This document shows, in pieces, positions 1 through 12,835 of a stretch of 64,000 nucleotides of DNA. The notes below the pieces were generated by a model. That model was not told the origin of the DNA. It did no database searches and saw nothing but the letters and a program-made list of their open reading frames with translations. Position 1 is the first letter of the stretch. The number at the start of each line of letters is the position of its first letter. The translations under genes were made by a program, and so were the position numbers. Origin of the DNA: Astrothelium macrocarpum (taxonomy: Eukaryota; Ascomycota; Dothideomycetes; Trypetheliales; Trypetheliaceae); the NCBI GenBank assembly GCA_021030915.1, contig JAGEMR010000051.1:62001-126000 (forward strand). The letters are read 5' to 3'.

Positions 1-32
1 ACTCGAGTTCATTTGTAACTTTTACCAAAACA

Positions 33-461
33 ATGAAACTTTCACTCAGCAACTCTTTATTTTCCACTTTGTTGATGGTTCTTTTTTTGATCAGTCCTCA
101 AAAACGAAACTTTACATCAGCCGACCAAGAAGACATTATCAAAAGAACACAACCCAGGCATTTCATCAATAATTGCTCATTCCCCGGATTGGAGGCGTTT
201 CCCGTATTTCATATGTCATATTGCGGTGTGAAAAATTCATTCTTTGTGTGGTGCGCCACCAGTGGAAGTAGCTTAAAGTACGGTAAAATCATTGGAGGAT
301 ATTGCGCTGAAGGTTACACCTGTGAAAATGAACCTTACCAGTATTTTCCGGACCGGCGAATCATGGCCTGGTGCTTAGCTCCTTCTGACGAAGCTTCCGA
401 GGTTGGATCAAATGATGGCCTCGAATTTAGCGGTTCTGAAGATAGTGGTCTTATGCATTAG
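33..461 (+). CDS. Small secreted cysteine-rich protein, effector-like
   Basis: An intact 142-residue ORF starts at the first ATG of the window. Residues 1-23 form a basic start followed by a hydrophobic stretch (LLMVLFLI), which fits a signal peptide. A Lys-Arg pair near residue 38 is a plausible Kex2-type processing site. The mature part carries six cysteines (NNC, SYC, WC, YC, YTC, WC motifs), enough for three disulfides, and ends in an acidic Ser/Glu/Gly-rich tail. I recognise no family. Size, secretion signal and cysteine content match fungal effector candidates, but that role is inference. Only 32 bases lie upstream, so a further 5' exon outside the window cannot be excluded. Confidence 0.6.
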   Translation: MKLSLSNSLFSTLLMVLFLISPQKRNFTSADQEDIIKRTQPRHFINNCSFPGLEAFPVFHMSYCGVKNSFFVWCATSGSSLKYGKIIGGYCAEGYTCENEPYQYFPDRRIMAWCLAPSDEASEVGSNDGLEFSGSEDSGLMH

Positions 462-2580
462 CAGTTGGCTTTGTTAAACAAGATATGCTCAAGTGAGATG
501 GCAGATTCGCGTTCCCATGTTTAAAACTGTTAAACATAGCTACATCTGCTGCTGGACAACATCTGGCTTCTTACGCTAACAATAGACGATTTGGCATCAC
601 GACTTCACAGAAATACGTTAGCGGCTGCACGAGTTGACTCTCAACTCTGATGCCACACAATTGTTTGGAAACCCGCTATTACAACCCGCCAGACTGCACC
701 TGATCCTGATCTCCGGGCATATGAATCACGGCTTTGGCGGAAGGAGGTTAAAGAAAAGATAGAATGACGTATTCAACCACATATGCAACTCATTTCCTAA
801 CAGACGGCTTATGAGTTGCTGAATTGGTTGCTGAATTGACTCGTCAGCTGTTCACCTAATTCATTGCTTAGTCAAGATTTGATTAGTTGTTAAGCAGCCG
901 CAAAATGCACTTATCAACAGAACATGGCCATATGACGAGCCTCCCATGGACTCAAGAAATTGCTTGGCATCTCCTCCGCGACTTTTGCCGTGCAAACTCT
1001 GTAACGAGATCGAGCTAAAGGAAATTGACGCTGATCTTGCCTTGTTTTCACGTGACCTAGAACCATCGGTCTATGGACGCATTGACATTTCCAATCCCGC
1101 ACCAAATGTGGCTAGATCCGGACTTCATTTAATCATTGTTTATGCAACCTGCCAGGGGTTCAATGAGGCTGAATTGAGCCACTTGCATCTGGCTGCACCG
1201 TGACTGAGTCCTCAAGCACGATGTGCTAATTTTGGTCGTGACTGGGCTGCATACGGTAGTCCACCAAAGTTCCAGCCATCTTGGCTAAAGTTCCACCTAC
1301 CTCATGGTACACAATACTTAATGCAAGTGCTTCATCACCGGCATTGAGGCTTGATGCCATTCTTGTTTGCATCGATCAATGTTCTCATCAGGATTCAAGA
1401 ACATGGACTACGCTCCGCAATAACCCGGAAAGGTCTCTGTCGTTTTGCAGTGTTCACCCGTCTGTTTATGACGTCAGGAAGTACGATTTGACTCTTGGTA
1501 GAGTGATGTGAGAATACATGCGGTTCGTCAAGGCGGCTCTCGCATTTGACCTGGTCAAAAAAGTGTGAGTCCTTAGGCAGGTTTTAAAGAACACAGAATA
1601 CCCTGTGGTTACAGCTAAATAAATCGGCTGAGGCCAGCGCGTTCCTGGTAATGAAATGATTCTATCGCTCATTATTGTGGTGATGTTTGTAAAAACAAAA
1701 CACGACCAATGGATTTGTCGAGACACACAAACATCCTGAGTAAAAAGTTGTATCATTCGGGGTTTTGAGTCATTTCCAGCCAAACACAGTTGTTGAAGCT
1801 TGATGAAGATTGGTTATGCTGGAAAACATAAAAAATTATTGTTTGTGACATGTGCAGCAGGCTCAGACGTGGGACAAAACGGCGTGTTTATTCATAATAA
1901 TAGCTAGAGATGAATTTTGCAAAAAGGAAAAGGCACCTACGGATACTTAACCAGTAACCACATTAGTTCCCTAGAAAACCAGCGGATCCCCTGCTCATTT
2001 GTTGGACGTGGATCTGCATGGATGATCCAGACGGTGGCCCTCTGCGAACGGGCTTTCGGCCTCAACACTGAGACGGCTCTCTGCGGCGCTCTCTCCTTTA
2101 CGTTCAGACTGCGAGCTGTCTGTGCCCCTCTCTCGTTCAACTGCGTATGCTTCCGCAGTGTTCGATTGAACAGGATAAGACAAAAGCCTGAGAATGAATC
2201 GACAAAACCGGAAATGTGCCCACCTTTCCTCTTTTCTCGATTAAAGCCCTGATTGAAATTAGCGACTTGGAACACTCGAATTTGCAGTGCTTATTGTGGG
2301 TCTGATGCGAAACTAATAAAAAGCCCATCATGATATGCAAGAGAGGAAGCGAAAGGAGGAATGAAGAGAACTAGCTCAAAGTGCCGAAAGGCATTTCGGG
2401 ACAGACCCTCAAGACAGGGAATCCGACTACGTCAGCGTTATGATCAACTTCCTGAACTATCGCAGGCGAGGATCGGCAACAATATTCTTTCTCTTTAATA
2501 TGCATGCAAACTGTAAAAATGAGCATTGTTTACAATTCAATGAATAAGGTGCAGCCAAATTCTCGGCTTACCTGCCACGC
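462..2580. other. Intergenic interval, no gene supported
   Basis: Only short overlapping frames of about 60-110 codons occur on both strands, with no recognisable domain, splice-linked reading frame or RNA gene. The last few hundred bases are presumably promoter and 5' leader of arg2. Confidence 0.5.
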
Positions 2581-2730
2581 ATGTCCGTTTCCCTGCCCAT
2601 CACTTCACGCCCTACGAAAATTTCCAATCTTGAGTCACCAGATGAAATGAGCCACCTTCTTCGACCCGGAAGTGCTGGGATTCACTTTTCTGCAATCTCC
2701 GCAGATTTGTTTCCCATGATGGTTGTGTAG
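2581..2730 (+). promoter_or_regulatory. Upstream ORF of 49 codons before arg2
   Basis: An ATG-initiated frame of 49 codons ends with TAG 13 bases before the proposed arg2 start. In other ascomycetes the arg2/CPA1-type leader carries a 24-codon arginine attenuator peptide that stalls ribosomes when arginine is abundant. The peptide here shows no resemblance to that conserved motif. It may be a different regulatory uORF, or it may not be transcribed. Position and frame are seen; regulation is inferred. Confidence 0.35.
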
Positions 2731-2743
2731 CCGGTGTTGCATT

Positions 2744-4856
2744 ATGAGAAACCGTCTCACGCTTCATCAATCGACGCAACGACTTAACATTGACAAAGTG
2801 CGTTAAAACCCCACAACTCTACAACTTGTGACCAAGTGTTTCAAAACTAACACTTGATGCCTTCAGCTGCCGTATAGATTCTCTGTGAAAAGCGGTCCAC
2901 GCATAGCCAAGGGTATTCTTTGCCCGCTTGCGCAAGTCCGCTATTTTGATGATATAGCACCAAAGTCAAAGCCAAGCAAAGTGAAAACTAACAAGGCTGA
3001 AAGAGTAAGTTTACTCATATACAAGAACTTGCTACAGTAGACCTGAGTGTATCCAGGACTTTATTGTAAACATTCTAAGTGCGACAACCACTAAACGGGA
3101 GGCCAAATCGTACATTTCGAAGTTCAAAGTTGCAGATCGCGCGCCCGCGGGCCCAACTGCCGGGAATAGGACAACATCCATTCTTCAGAATGGAAATTTG
3201 GATCGCCTGGGCATCAATCTTGGCAGTCTCTATGCCACAACCCGTGCTGCAGAGGATACTCCAAGATTCTCTCAACGCGTCACAACGGAAGAATCTTTTA
3301 CACCCATTCCCAACACGTCTCATATCGCTTTAGTGAAGATCAGAACACCAGAGCTCCTCGATGACGAGAATATCAATGGCATTGGATCTACGCTGTCGCA
3401 GCTAGCGAAGCTTGGCATGAACAGTGTCATCGTCTTAGATACCAATCACAATGCCATAGATTCCTCGCTTTACCCACTTCAATGGCGAGATCAAAGTCTG
3501 ACACAGGCTGACCGCATTGTAAATGCAATCAATGCTCATGATGGACCACAAGGACGCCGTATAGCGGATGCAGTAGGTATCTCAGACCTGCGTTATGCCT
3601 CCGCACCCTCGGTACGACTACGTGGGGAAGTGGAGATTCAGTATCCTGATCTACTCCATATGACGCTTCAGAATGGTACTCTTCCTGTGATACCCGACGT
3701 TGCTTACACGACAAATGCGCAAAAAGCTACCCGCGTAGGAGCAGATGACATTCTACTTGCACTTGTAAGAAGCTTTACTGGCATTGCAGCAAGAACAGAA
3801 GCAAGCAATGATACAAGCCGTATTCAATTTGTTGAGAAAGTGATAATCCTGGATCCTCTTGGCGGTATACCGTCCTTGGATTCCACTCATGGGCCACATG
3901 TCTTCATCAATCTTGAACAGGAGTTCCAAGGTCTCTATAATAAGCTAGAAACTAAGTCTGATCATAATCAGCATGCCAAAAACCTTCAAATTGTCATGGA
4001 TGCATTGGCTCTCCTACCTCCGACGTCTTCTGCTCTTATTACTACTCCAGCAGAGGCTGCCAGATCTGCCAGCCTTCAAAACGCCTCTGGTGACACGCTT
4101 GGCGTCAGTACAAGACCAGTCAAGAATCCTCTCATTCACAATCTACTTACTGACAAGCCTACCTTCTCATCATCGCTACCTGCAGCACGAATGGGTGTAG
4201 ACTCCAGCGACTTAAGTAGCTCTGGAAACCGACTGGGACCTACGACATTCATCAAGCGCGGCATGCCTCTGTCTATAATTCCAGACCCGCACACTCAGCC
4301 ATGGACACCACCATCGTCACCACACAAGTCTGCTCTCGATCTTCAAAGCCCACAAATCGCCTTACCACGACTTGTTCATCTCATCGAGGACTCCTTCGCA
4401 CGGCCACTCAATATACGTCACTATCTTGCTCGCATTCGTGACAACATCGCGGGGGTTATCATTGCAGGCGAGTACGAAGGCGGTGCGATCCTGACCTGGG
4501 AAGCACCGCCTTCCTCATCCACCACGCCTTCGCAGCTCGTTCCTTATCTCGACAAGTTCGCCGTCCTTCAGCGTAGCCAGGGGTCTGGTGCAAGCGTGGC
4601 TGATATCGTCTTCAAAGCCATGGTGCGCGACTGCTTCCCCAGCGGAGTGGTCTGGCGCAGTCGCAAGAACAATCCTGTCAACAAGTGGTATTTTGAGCGG
4701 TCTGTGGGGACATGGAAGATTCCAGGGTCGAATTGGTGTATGTTTTGGACAACTCCGGGGATTTTTGATGATGAAGGGGACAAGAGGTGGGAGGACTACG
4801 TGGATGTGTGTAGGAACGTGAAGGCGAGCTGGGCGGACGATAAGGTTGCGGATTAG
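2744..4856 (+). CDS. arg2: Mitochondrial amino-acid N-acetyltransferase (N-acetylglutamate synthase)
   Basis: This enzyme makes N-acetylglutamate from acetyl-CoA and glutamate, the first step of arginine synthesis, in mitochondria. The model joins 2744-2797, 2867-3004 and 3057-4856 and gives 663 residues, normal for fungal ARG2. Exon 1 encodes a basic, Ser/Thr-rich presequence. Intron 1 (GTGCGT donor, CTAAC branch, TTCAG acceptor) and intron 2 (GTAAGT donor, 52 nt) keep frame. Exon 3 opens into the family's KREAKSYISKF region, then an amino-acid-kinase-like domain, then the C-terminal acetyltransferase domain with LDKFAVL, VVWRSRKNN and WYFERSVG motifs. The third exon has no in-frame ATG near its 5' end, so the upstream exons are needed. 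Identity is solid; the two 5' introns are my inference. Confidence 0.9.
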
Positions 4857-5616
4857 GCCGAAGAATACTATCGTACTCGCTCAGATGGTTGAATCTTTGG
4901 CCGACTATCGGCAGCTTTTAAAATCTAGGGATCACGCTGATGAGTCTATGGCTTGAGAAAAGAGAAAATCTTGACACATTTCGGCATGAACATCTCACAT
5001 TCCGGATATTCCGGAAAAGTTTGAAGAGCAAAGGAACCAAGGCGTATCGCCAGACACATAGATGAATCTCGTTCAGTAACCAACTATATCAGTAAATGTG
5101 AGATCAGTATATCAGAGGCTAATTTGTTGAGTGAGACAACACTTACGAAATAAGGGTTAGAAATGGCGCACCGTCTATTTTAGAAACATTTCAAAAGCTC
5201 GCAAATCGCATTGAAAGGTATTAAAGATGCACCAAAACATACCTAATTCAAACAAATCTCACACTGGGATGAATGGTGTTGTGAACAGCGACTTTCCAAC
5301 AGGTGAGGTATCTTTGAGAACGCTTGCGCATCAATGATACTGGTACAAATTCGGTACTGAGCTCTTCGTCTCCAGTGACTCACCGCACGTTCCTTCCTCG
5401 TTCACAAAATATGGCCTACAAAGTCTCAACAACTCATGCCCACGGAACTTCCTTCTATTGGACGAGTTTTACTATCCACCAGTGCTGCACAGACATCGAC
5501 AACGGCTAAGACGTTCACACTTGCAACTGGCCAAAAAGCAATCAAAAAGCCACACGAAGCAGAATCATTCTAGCTCTCCGACGCCCAAACCCAAATCTTG
5601 CCATTTCAGCTCGGCC
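4857..5616. other. Intergenic interval, no gene supported
   Basis: Presumed arg2 terminator and promoter of the next gene. Frame 1 stays open upstream of position 5617, but without an ATG, so I do not extend the next gene into it. Confidence 0.5.
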
Positions 5617-6270
5617 ATGGCCCCCGCCTCCGCCTCTAAGCCGACGCTCTACTTCGGCTACGGCTCCAACCTCTGGCAGCACCAGATGGCGCTCCGCTGC
5701 CCTCACAGCACCTATCTCGGCCTCGCACGCCTGCGCGGCTACCGGTGGATCATCAATGCACGAGGCTATGCGAACGTGGTCGAGATGGCGGCGCCGCAGC
5801 AGCAGCAGAAGAGCACACGCGACGAAGATGTGGTGTGGGGCCTGACGTACTCGCTCGAGGGCGACGACGAGGCGCGACTGGATAGGAACGAGGGGGTGCC
5901 GGCGGCGTACACGAAGGAGACGATGAATGTGGAGTTTTGGGGGCGGAAGGGGGGGAAGAATGGGGAAGGTGGAGCGATCGATGTGACACAGAAGCAGGAT
6001 AACCGAGATGTGCTGGTCTATATCAACCGCAAGCTAACGTCGGACGATCACGCCCCCAAGCCGGAATACGTGCATAGGATGAATATGGGCATTGCAGATG
6101 CGCTTCGGGAAGGTGTGCCGGTGGCGTATGTGCATAAGGTGTTGAGAAGGTGGATTCCGGAGGAGGAGGAAGAGGATGATCAGGAGACCCGCGAGGGAGG
6201 CGAAGCGAGGAATCTGCGTGTCAAGGAGCACGCGGAAAGACAGGCGAGGCAGTTTGCAGAAGAAGGATGA
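5617..6270 (+). CDS. Gamma-glutamylcyclotransferase-like protein
   Basis: A single-exon protein of 217 residues. Near the N-terminus it has the family's FGYGSNL substrate-binding loop, then LRGYRWIINARGYANVV and WGLTYSL. The LDRNEGVPAAY segment supplies the Glu expected as the catalytic base in the GGCT fold. Family members release 5-oxoproline from gamma-glutamyl peptides, in the glutathione cycle in the cytosol. The C-terminus is a charged, Glu-rich helix (EEEEEDDQE). The start was chosen at the first in-frame ATG just before the YGSN loop. Codon third positions change from C-rich to G-rich about 150 bases into the gene. The exact substrate is unknown; a non-catalytic relative is possible. 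Confidence 0.85.
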   Translation: MAPASASKPTLYFGYGSNLWQHQMALRCPHSTYLGLARLRGYRWIINARGYANVVEMAAPQQQQKSTRDEDVVWGLTYSLEGDDEARLDRNEGVPAAYTKETMNVEFWGRKGGKNGEGGAIDVTQKQDNRDVLVYINRKLTSDDHAPKPEYVHRMNMGIADALREGVPVAYVHKVLRRWIPEEEEEDDQETREGGEARNLRVKEHAERQARQFAEEG

Positions 6271-9200
6271 TTGGGGTTCCTTTGAGATGATGGGGAGATT
6301 GCGCGATTTTCGTAGTCTTGGATGATGGGAGGCACTACTGATCGCCAGATTGAACGTCTTAGGGTTGTGGAGGCGGACCGACAGAGTAGCCGTCATGGTC
6401 CTGACGGCCTTTGGTGATGTTAAGCGATGTCTCCAGGCACAAGATCATTGCATGCGAGAGTCTGGCCATCTTTGCAGCATTGAGGGCTCTGACCAAGTGG
6501 AGCATGGCGGCTAGAGCTCGCTCAGAGAGCTAAGCTCGATTCAGATGCATTGAGTCTTGCGGTAATCGTGGCTTCGAAGGGCCTGAATGGGCGCATAGAA
6601 GACGTTAAAGGCTTCTGGCTCGTAGCCATCGAATTAAGTCATCTCGATTCGCGCGTGGCTGGAACTGCAAGGCCCGATTGAGAAATCTAAAAAAGGAGCT
6701 CGATGTGTGCAGTCTAAGTCTAAACAGCTCTAAGGCCGATGTCCGATGCATATGCAGCGTGCCAGCAGGATATTGGGCAACACTAATCAATGACGTCCGG
6801 GGAAACTGCAGCTTGGAAACGCCGTGGCTCAACTAAGCACCCTTTTGGATCATGCTGTCGGTATTCACTCACATGGCTCGCTTGGGCCTGCTCTGACACC
6901 CGCCGCTAATCGCATTTACATCTGAGCACGTTGTGTTTAGCCTGAATATCGGTCGCACTGGGGAACGTTTTATATATAGTATTCCCATTCAAGACAGATC
7001 GAATTTAGCTGCTAAAAGGCGAGAGAGCTCAAGATATTTTCGGATATGGAGCCCGTATAGCTGGTTTTGCATGCAAGCGAAACGCGACTAGGGCAGACCT
7101 ATTGGGTGTGTGGAAATTCGAGGGAACATCCCTGGACTGACAATCAAAAATGTCAGATGTTTAGCAAACATCCGACGGGATTGCAGATCAAGCAGGGACC
7201 ATGACGCAATCTATTTTGTGGAGTAATTTCAGATTCTTTTTGTCGATCATCCGAAACAGAAAAAAGAAAAATGTCCCGGCGGCGACTTTGCTTTTGGGCT
7301 GTTCGTGATTTCGGCAGGTACATGCAATGATTACGAGATGTTGGCTGCTGTCCCAGGGCCTCCCGTCTTACAAAATGTGGGGACAGCTCGTGCTGTGCCT
7401 CCAAAATCGCACCTTACCAAACAAATGGACAGCGTCAGACGACCTCCAGATAAGGCAAGACCAGGTTTTGAAAAAAGGAGAATGCATCATACGACGTAGC
7501 AAAGCTGCGTTGAGGATGACCCGAAGAAAAAAGGTTGGTCTCACTTGCAGAATCAAGGCATAAAGTCTGCAGGTATTATTCCAGCCAATGCCAACCCTCA
7601 CCGGCAGGAGTTTGACGTTTAGGGCAACATTCTATTCGATGGGTATGTGATGTCCCTGAACACAGCATATTGTAGGTTTTAGTGGTTGAAATTGATGCGT
7701 CGTCAGCCAAAGAAAGCCTGATGCTGACTTTGCACATGTTCAGTACATGTGAAATTAGGTCCAATACATGTGCAAATTTTAACAAGGCTCCACAGAGCCT
7801 GAATCTTTTCAAGACCGATGTTGAGATGAGATCATTGTATGCCTCTGCTGCATCGCTTGCCTCGATGAGTGGTGCCTTTTGTTGCATAAGCAGTCTTGTC
7901 ATCAGTGCTAGTCGCGAGGCTAGCCGTCTACGAAAGGAAACTAATAATTTAGGTGAATAATGCTGTGAGCAAATGGCCCTAAGATCATTATGAGTTATGA
8001 AGCAAACTAGGGTAATGGACGCACAATGTGTATGGTTGCGGTATGCTCTATTTGGTAATCCCTTTGGAGGGTCTTGATTGGCGAGTTGAGCCCCCACCCA
8101 TTTAAGAATGGCATGGTCTTCGGATCGAATTCGTTTTCAAGCCACAAATGGGAGTTCATGAGGTATGACATCGTCGGCCTAGATGTATGCACAGAAACAT
8201 CGGCTAGACTTGCAAAGAGAATGCTTGGTGACGTAAGTTTTGGAGAGCATGATCTGATGGAACGCCCCTGACGAGAGTAAGGAGGTAACAAATTTGCGTT
8301 AAAAATGGTAGTATCGTGTACCCCACCGGATCTCGATCCCTCAAAAGAAGGTTGCTCTTTTGCAGGGAGTTATTGGAAAGGTGTTGTGACTTGGTATGGC
8401 AGCAATCATTTGGCGCCGTAGAAGACAAGGTATTTCACATTGGTACAGATTGCCAAGCGTATAGAATTCTAGGCCGGGCCAGACGTTTGGAAAAACCGCA
8501 TCCATCTGTCGCTCCTGGCACGCTTGCAGCGTAGCGACTTGGAAGGTAAAGCACGCGGAACGAGAGTTGTTGTAAAAGGTGAGTTTTTAATAGAAATTAG
8601 CTATCCTGAGTTGATGCCCAAACCCTGGCCAAAGCTAGACAAGGGGATAGTAATCAGTCTCTGTATGTCAATTGTAAAAAATTTCCTCGTTTGAAGAAAA
8701 TCGAGGTTCTTTGCCGCCAATCGATAGATTCAATCATTTATTTGAAGCCAACCTATCGAGTCATTTCTTGCAAAGGAAAAGCTCTCGTATGGAGTGGTAC
8801 GGCAAACAAGGTACGGACTGTACATCCTAGGAGTAGCAATGTTTGGGCTTAAGCATATGCAGTTGTGCTTGGTGTCTGGCCGGTAAACTAACGGAATCCA
8901 GCAGAGTCATGTGGCGTTTGAAGTTCGCCATTCATGAGTGCCGTACCGTTGGTGCTCGCGCTTAGGGCACTGTGATCTGGTGTGGCCCTTGGTGGAAATA
9001 ATGTACCCAGGTCTACGTCCGTATGCCCCCTTCATATACCTGAACGGAGGGCCTCAATAAATTGCTGTCCACTTTTCTAACGGGTATTTCCGGCTTCAGA
9101 CCGTTGCTAGTGACTGTGGGCCTTGCAAGAGTGGGTACAGCAGTAATCTGATCGCAATTGGGTGATGGTCAGTGAAATGAAGCGTCAACTGCATTGCGTT

Positions 9201-12200
9201 AAGAAGTCTAAAAAAATGTACTCGGTCATCCACAGCAGATCACGTACACAGACCATCTTGAGGATTGAAGCCAACTCCGTCGCGTCTGGCAGTCAGGCAC
9301 CATTAAAATTGTGCAAAGGACCCCATGCTCTCTGCAGAGCGTCGTTGGATCCGGGACATTCGGACCGTAGGATGCGTTTTAGTTCGGCAAGTATTTTCTT
9401 CCGCAATCCGCTGCATGCTCGACACGAGAGGAGGACGGGCAGCAGGGTTGATGTGTGGCACGTGGTATTGCAGGAACAACATCCATGATTCAAGAGACTC
9501 TTTTATGGGGCTGTTGGACTGCGTCTGCAAGGTCGGGCCGTGAAAAAGACGAGCGTTGTTTCCGCCACGCGCAAGCCCCATTGCAAAAGTGGCAGGAGCT
9601 TGACAGTGATCATAGTGTTGGTGGTGCGTTTAATGCTTGAATCTGGGGGCGAAGATGAAAGTCACTGAACAATTTTGCACAATGAGCCCTAAGATCTTGA
9701 TCATCCGGACCCGAATAGGTGACTGCACCGAACGTGGTGGATGCGCGAACCGCGCCTCTAGTAGCCGCTTCTAGCTAGCCGCCTTTAGGAAAACACCGGG
9801 ACAGAAAAACCTAGCCAGGTCCCCGTTGACGCCGTTGCCGGTCCAGTGAGGCGATCTTCTGGGAGATTGACAATTAACTAACCTGCTCTCTGCAGAATGG
9901 TGCATCTGATGCATGCAGTTACGGACCTGGGACGCTGGACTGCCCTGGTCCCGACGGCTAAGACTGTCAGTCAGTTAGATAAGGAGTTAGGCGCATCGTA
10001 GATCACGATGAAAAAACTATCCCCTGGGAAATTTCCGTTTTATTTGCTTTTTCTTTGATTCCTTCCTTTGATCAAGGAACGGCAAGGCTTGGATAGTCAA
10101 ACACAAAAAAAAAAGTGCAAAAACTAGCACGTCCTTGGCGTGCCTTTGACAACAGTCGGAAAACCTCGATAAATTAAAGGATTTTCCGCCCCGTCTGTGA
10201 AGAAATCAGTCATGGGCTTGGGGAGTAGGTCTGGTACTGCGAGAGACGGAGCGGGAACCGTTAGAAGTGCCGCTGCACTGCTATTTACAGGGGACAAGCT
10301 TGCAATACACGTGGCCATGCTTAACCCAACCCGCTGGAACAGGGACAAACCTTTGAACAAGGACATTCAAAGTATGAGAACTGCTTCCACCTGAAATCTG
10401 GAAATTACTACCAGATAACATGCACATCTGGTTGAATTTTCCGTCAATCGCAGGGAGATGACGGGAAGTCATTCATGCGGTGAACATCATCACCGTGCCT
10501 GTCTCAGTTGACGGGATATGCCGCGCGATCGTCTTCCGTTCCTTGAGCATCGTCGTCTGGTGTTGCTGAGTACTCCGTAGGTAGAGATGGTTTTCCGACA
10601 GGCGGATATGCATGCAGCGGGCTCGGAGCATTGAATAGCAACACAGCAATCCCGAGAGCCTGGGGATGCCACCTCTACATATGGTACGATCCGCGTCACC
10701 AATGATCCACACAGCGACAATGCCAGTGTCGAAGGACGAGGGCACGAGCAGACAGCGGTTCCTGCTGTGGATGTCAAATTTCTTACGCATCAATCGTCTT
10801 ATCAGGTGACGACTGGCGAATCGCCATGGCTCAGAAAGGAAATGCAACTATTACTACCCTCGGCCGAGAAAATAACTAGTCCCGATGCACGAGTGAGACA
10901 GAATGCCCGGCGGATTAATAGCATCTTGCGCGTGCGGCGGGACGGACAGGACGAACAGGATCATCGTTCTTGATCAATCTGCAGTCAACTGTCAGCAGTT
11001 GCTTGCATATTCTCTCAACTACGATGCGCTCCCCAAGCTAGTTAGCGCTCAGGTGCTGAACGAACCCAGCTGCTGGGAATAGCATTCAGTCCAACGAGCT
11101 TACTCACAACATTGTCATTTGATCAGCCTGACCAAAGTGGACGCCAACCCTGCTCATGCAATGGTGACAATTCGTCCAGACAGCAATACGGCCTATTGGT
11201 GACCGAGTAAAGTTCCTACCTATTAGCCAGCCAATGCCGTGGGATGACGGGTGCAGGGTTAACGTTGGTAGTCCAATAGCGACACGTCTGCACCAGGCCG
11301 AGCCACGCCATCTCGTTGATAAGCGCGAATGATGGGTGATGGCAGAGGCTTTTCAGACAAAGCTAGGGAAACCCTATGAATGCGCCTAAGATGTTGCGTG
11401 TGTCGGCGTCGGCCATGGCATGGGCAGCGGGTGTTTTCGAGCACTGGCTGACCCCGGCTGGGCTGATTCCAGCAGACCGCTAAGAAGCCATACAACTTTC
11501 TCAAATACCCTCCCTGTTGTGATGGCCGTCTGGTGCAGCGAGTGCGCGACGCAGGCAAAAAGGTCTGCTGCAATTGCGGTGCTTCCTGTCGGCGCCACGC
11601 TGGCTGCGTCTCTGCCGATTGGCCTGGCGGGCTTGAGCCGCGCACAAGGTTCAGCACCAATCTGTGCTGCAAGGCCAGTGACGCTCCTCTGGGGACCGTG
11701 CCAGTGCAGCCCGCCCACACATCACTTGCTCTGCTGTTCCTGGGTCCCTCTTCCGTGGTGCAGCAGCCGGGCAGCCATTGTCATGGCCTTGTCTCGTAAG
11801 ACATTGCATGTAGGCCCCCGTCCGCCAGCCCAGTCCAAGCCAGCGCCAGACGGGTCTGCCATCCGCGTCGCTGCTTGGCGCGTGCATTGGGTAGCACTGT
11901 GGTCATACGAGTCCTTGCGCGGCCACATGGCCTTGGACCGGTCGAGATTTCTCTGACGTCGACTGGTGAAAAAAGGTCGTTGTTTAGAGCGACCCTCGCC
12001 CGCCCAGGATTGCAGGCGCCGCTATGCGCGCATCTGGATTGACGTCTGGGATGCGGTGGATTGACACATGCCCACTACGGCACTGGCCAGCAGCGCTGCC
12101 TGCATCAGGCCGATCCCAGTGGACGAGCAGCTCTTTGCGGACGTACGTCACGGCGACCTTCGAGAGACGGGCCCTACCTAGTGCTGCATGTACGATCCCT

Positions 12201-12835
12201 CTAACATTCATGTATCTACTTCGTACCGTGTCCGCATTCGGTAACCTGGACCTCGACCAACCCAGACAGTCGTTTCTGCCCGTCGTGCCGGCATGCTATT
12301 GAGCTGAAGGGCCTGCAATGCCTGCTGGGCAAATTGTGCCATGAATGCGACACCCCTGTCCGATCGTTTCTGAACTGCCATCAAAACCCTTTTTTGGACC
12401 TGGGCACCCTGGTCTCAGCAAGCGGTGCCACCTCTCACCACCCACTGTGGCCGTTGTCCCCGGCGGGTGTGTGTTCGACCCCGTCGGCAGCCTTCCGCAG
12501 CCTTCATCCAGCGCCCATCCCGATTTGGCGGTAACCTCCATGTCGTCCCCGGACGTGAATCCTGAAAGAGGCCAAATGAGCTGAGCAATTGCGGCTGTTT
12601 TAGGTCCTCACCTTTTTCGCTTTAATGCCTCCGAGCATGGATATTCATCTTATCACCGCCTCTGCGAATCTTGTATTTTATTTTCTCCCTTGCTCTCATT
12701 CTTTGCCACATCGTGGAAACTTGGGCCTTGCCCACCCTTGAGGCTGCCCATTCCTGTGGGGCCTCTGTTGGATCTCTCTCCACCCAGACAATCTCTCAGC
12801 CCTCCACCAGCCTTCCAGGCGCACTCATTACAATC
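6271..12835. other. 6.5 kb gene-poor interval
   Basis: I found no frame with a recognisable domain, no splice-linked series of exons and no RNA gene. The longest frames (minus strand 7576-8097, 173 codons; plus strand 11420-11956, 178 codons) have no visible family. Base composition changes from average (6.3-11.2 kb) to GC-rich (11.4-12.6 kb). The last few hundred bases are presumably the leader of the Zn2Cys6 gene. Confidence 0.45.

Noticed and set aside
7576..8097. 173-codon minus-strand frame in the gene-poor interval
   Set aside because: No recognisable domain, overlapped by another open frame on the plus strand, and no splice-linked neighbours. It looks protein-like only in part, so I left it unannotated.
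11259..11956. Overlapping frames of 153 and 178 codons on opposite strands
   Set aside because: The region is GC-rich, where stops are rare by chance. Neither translation shows motifs or family features.
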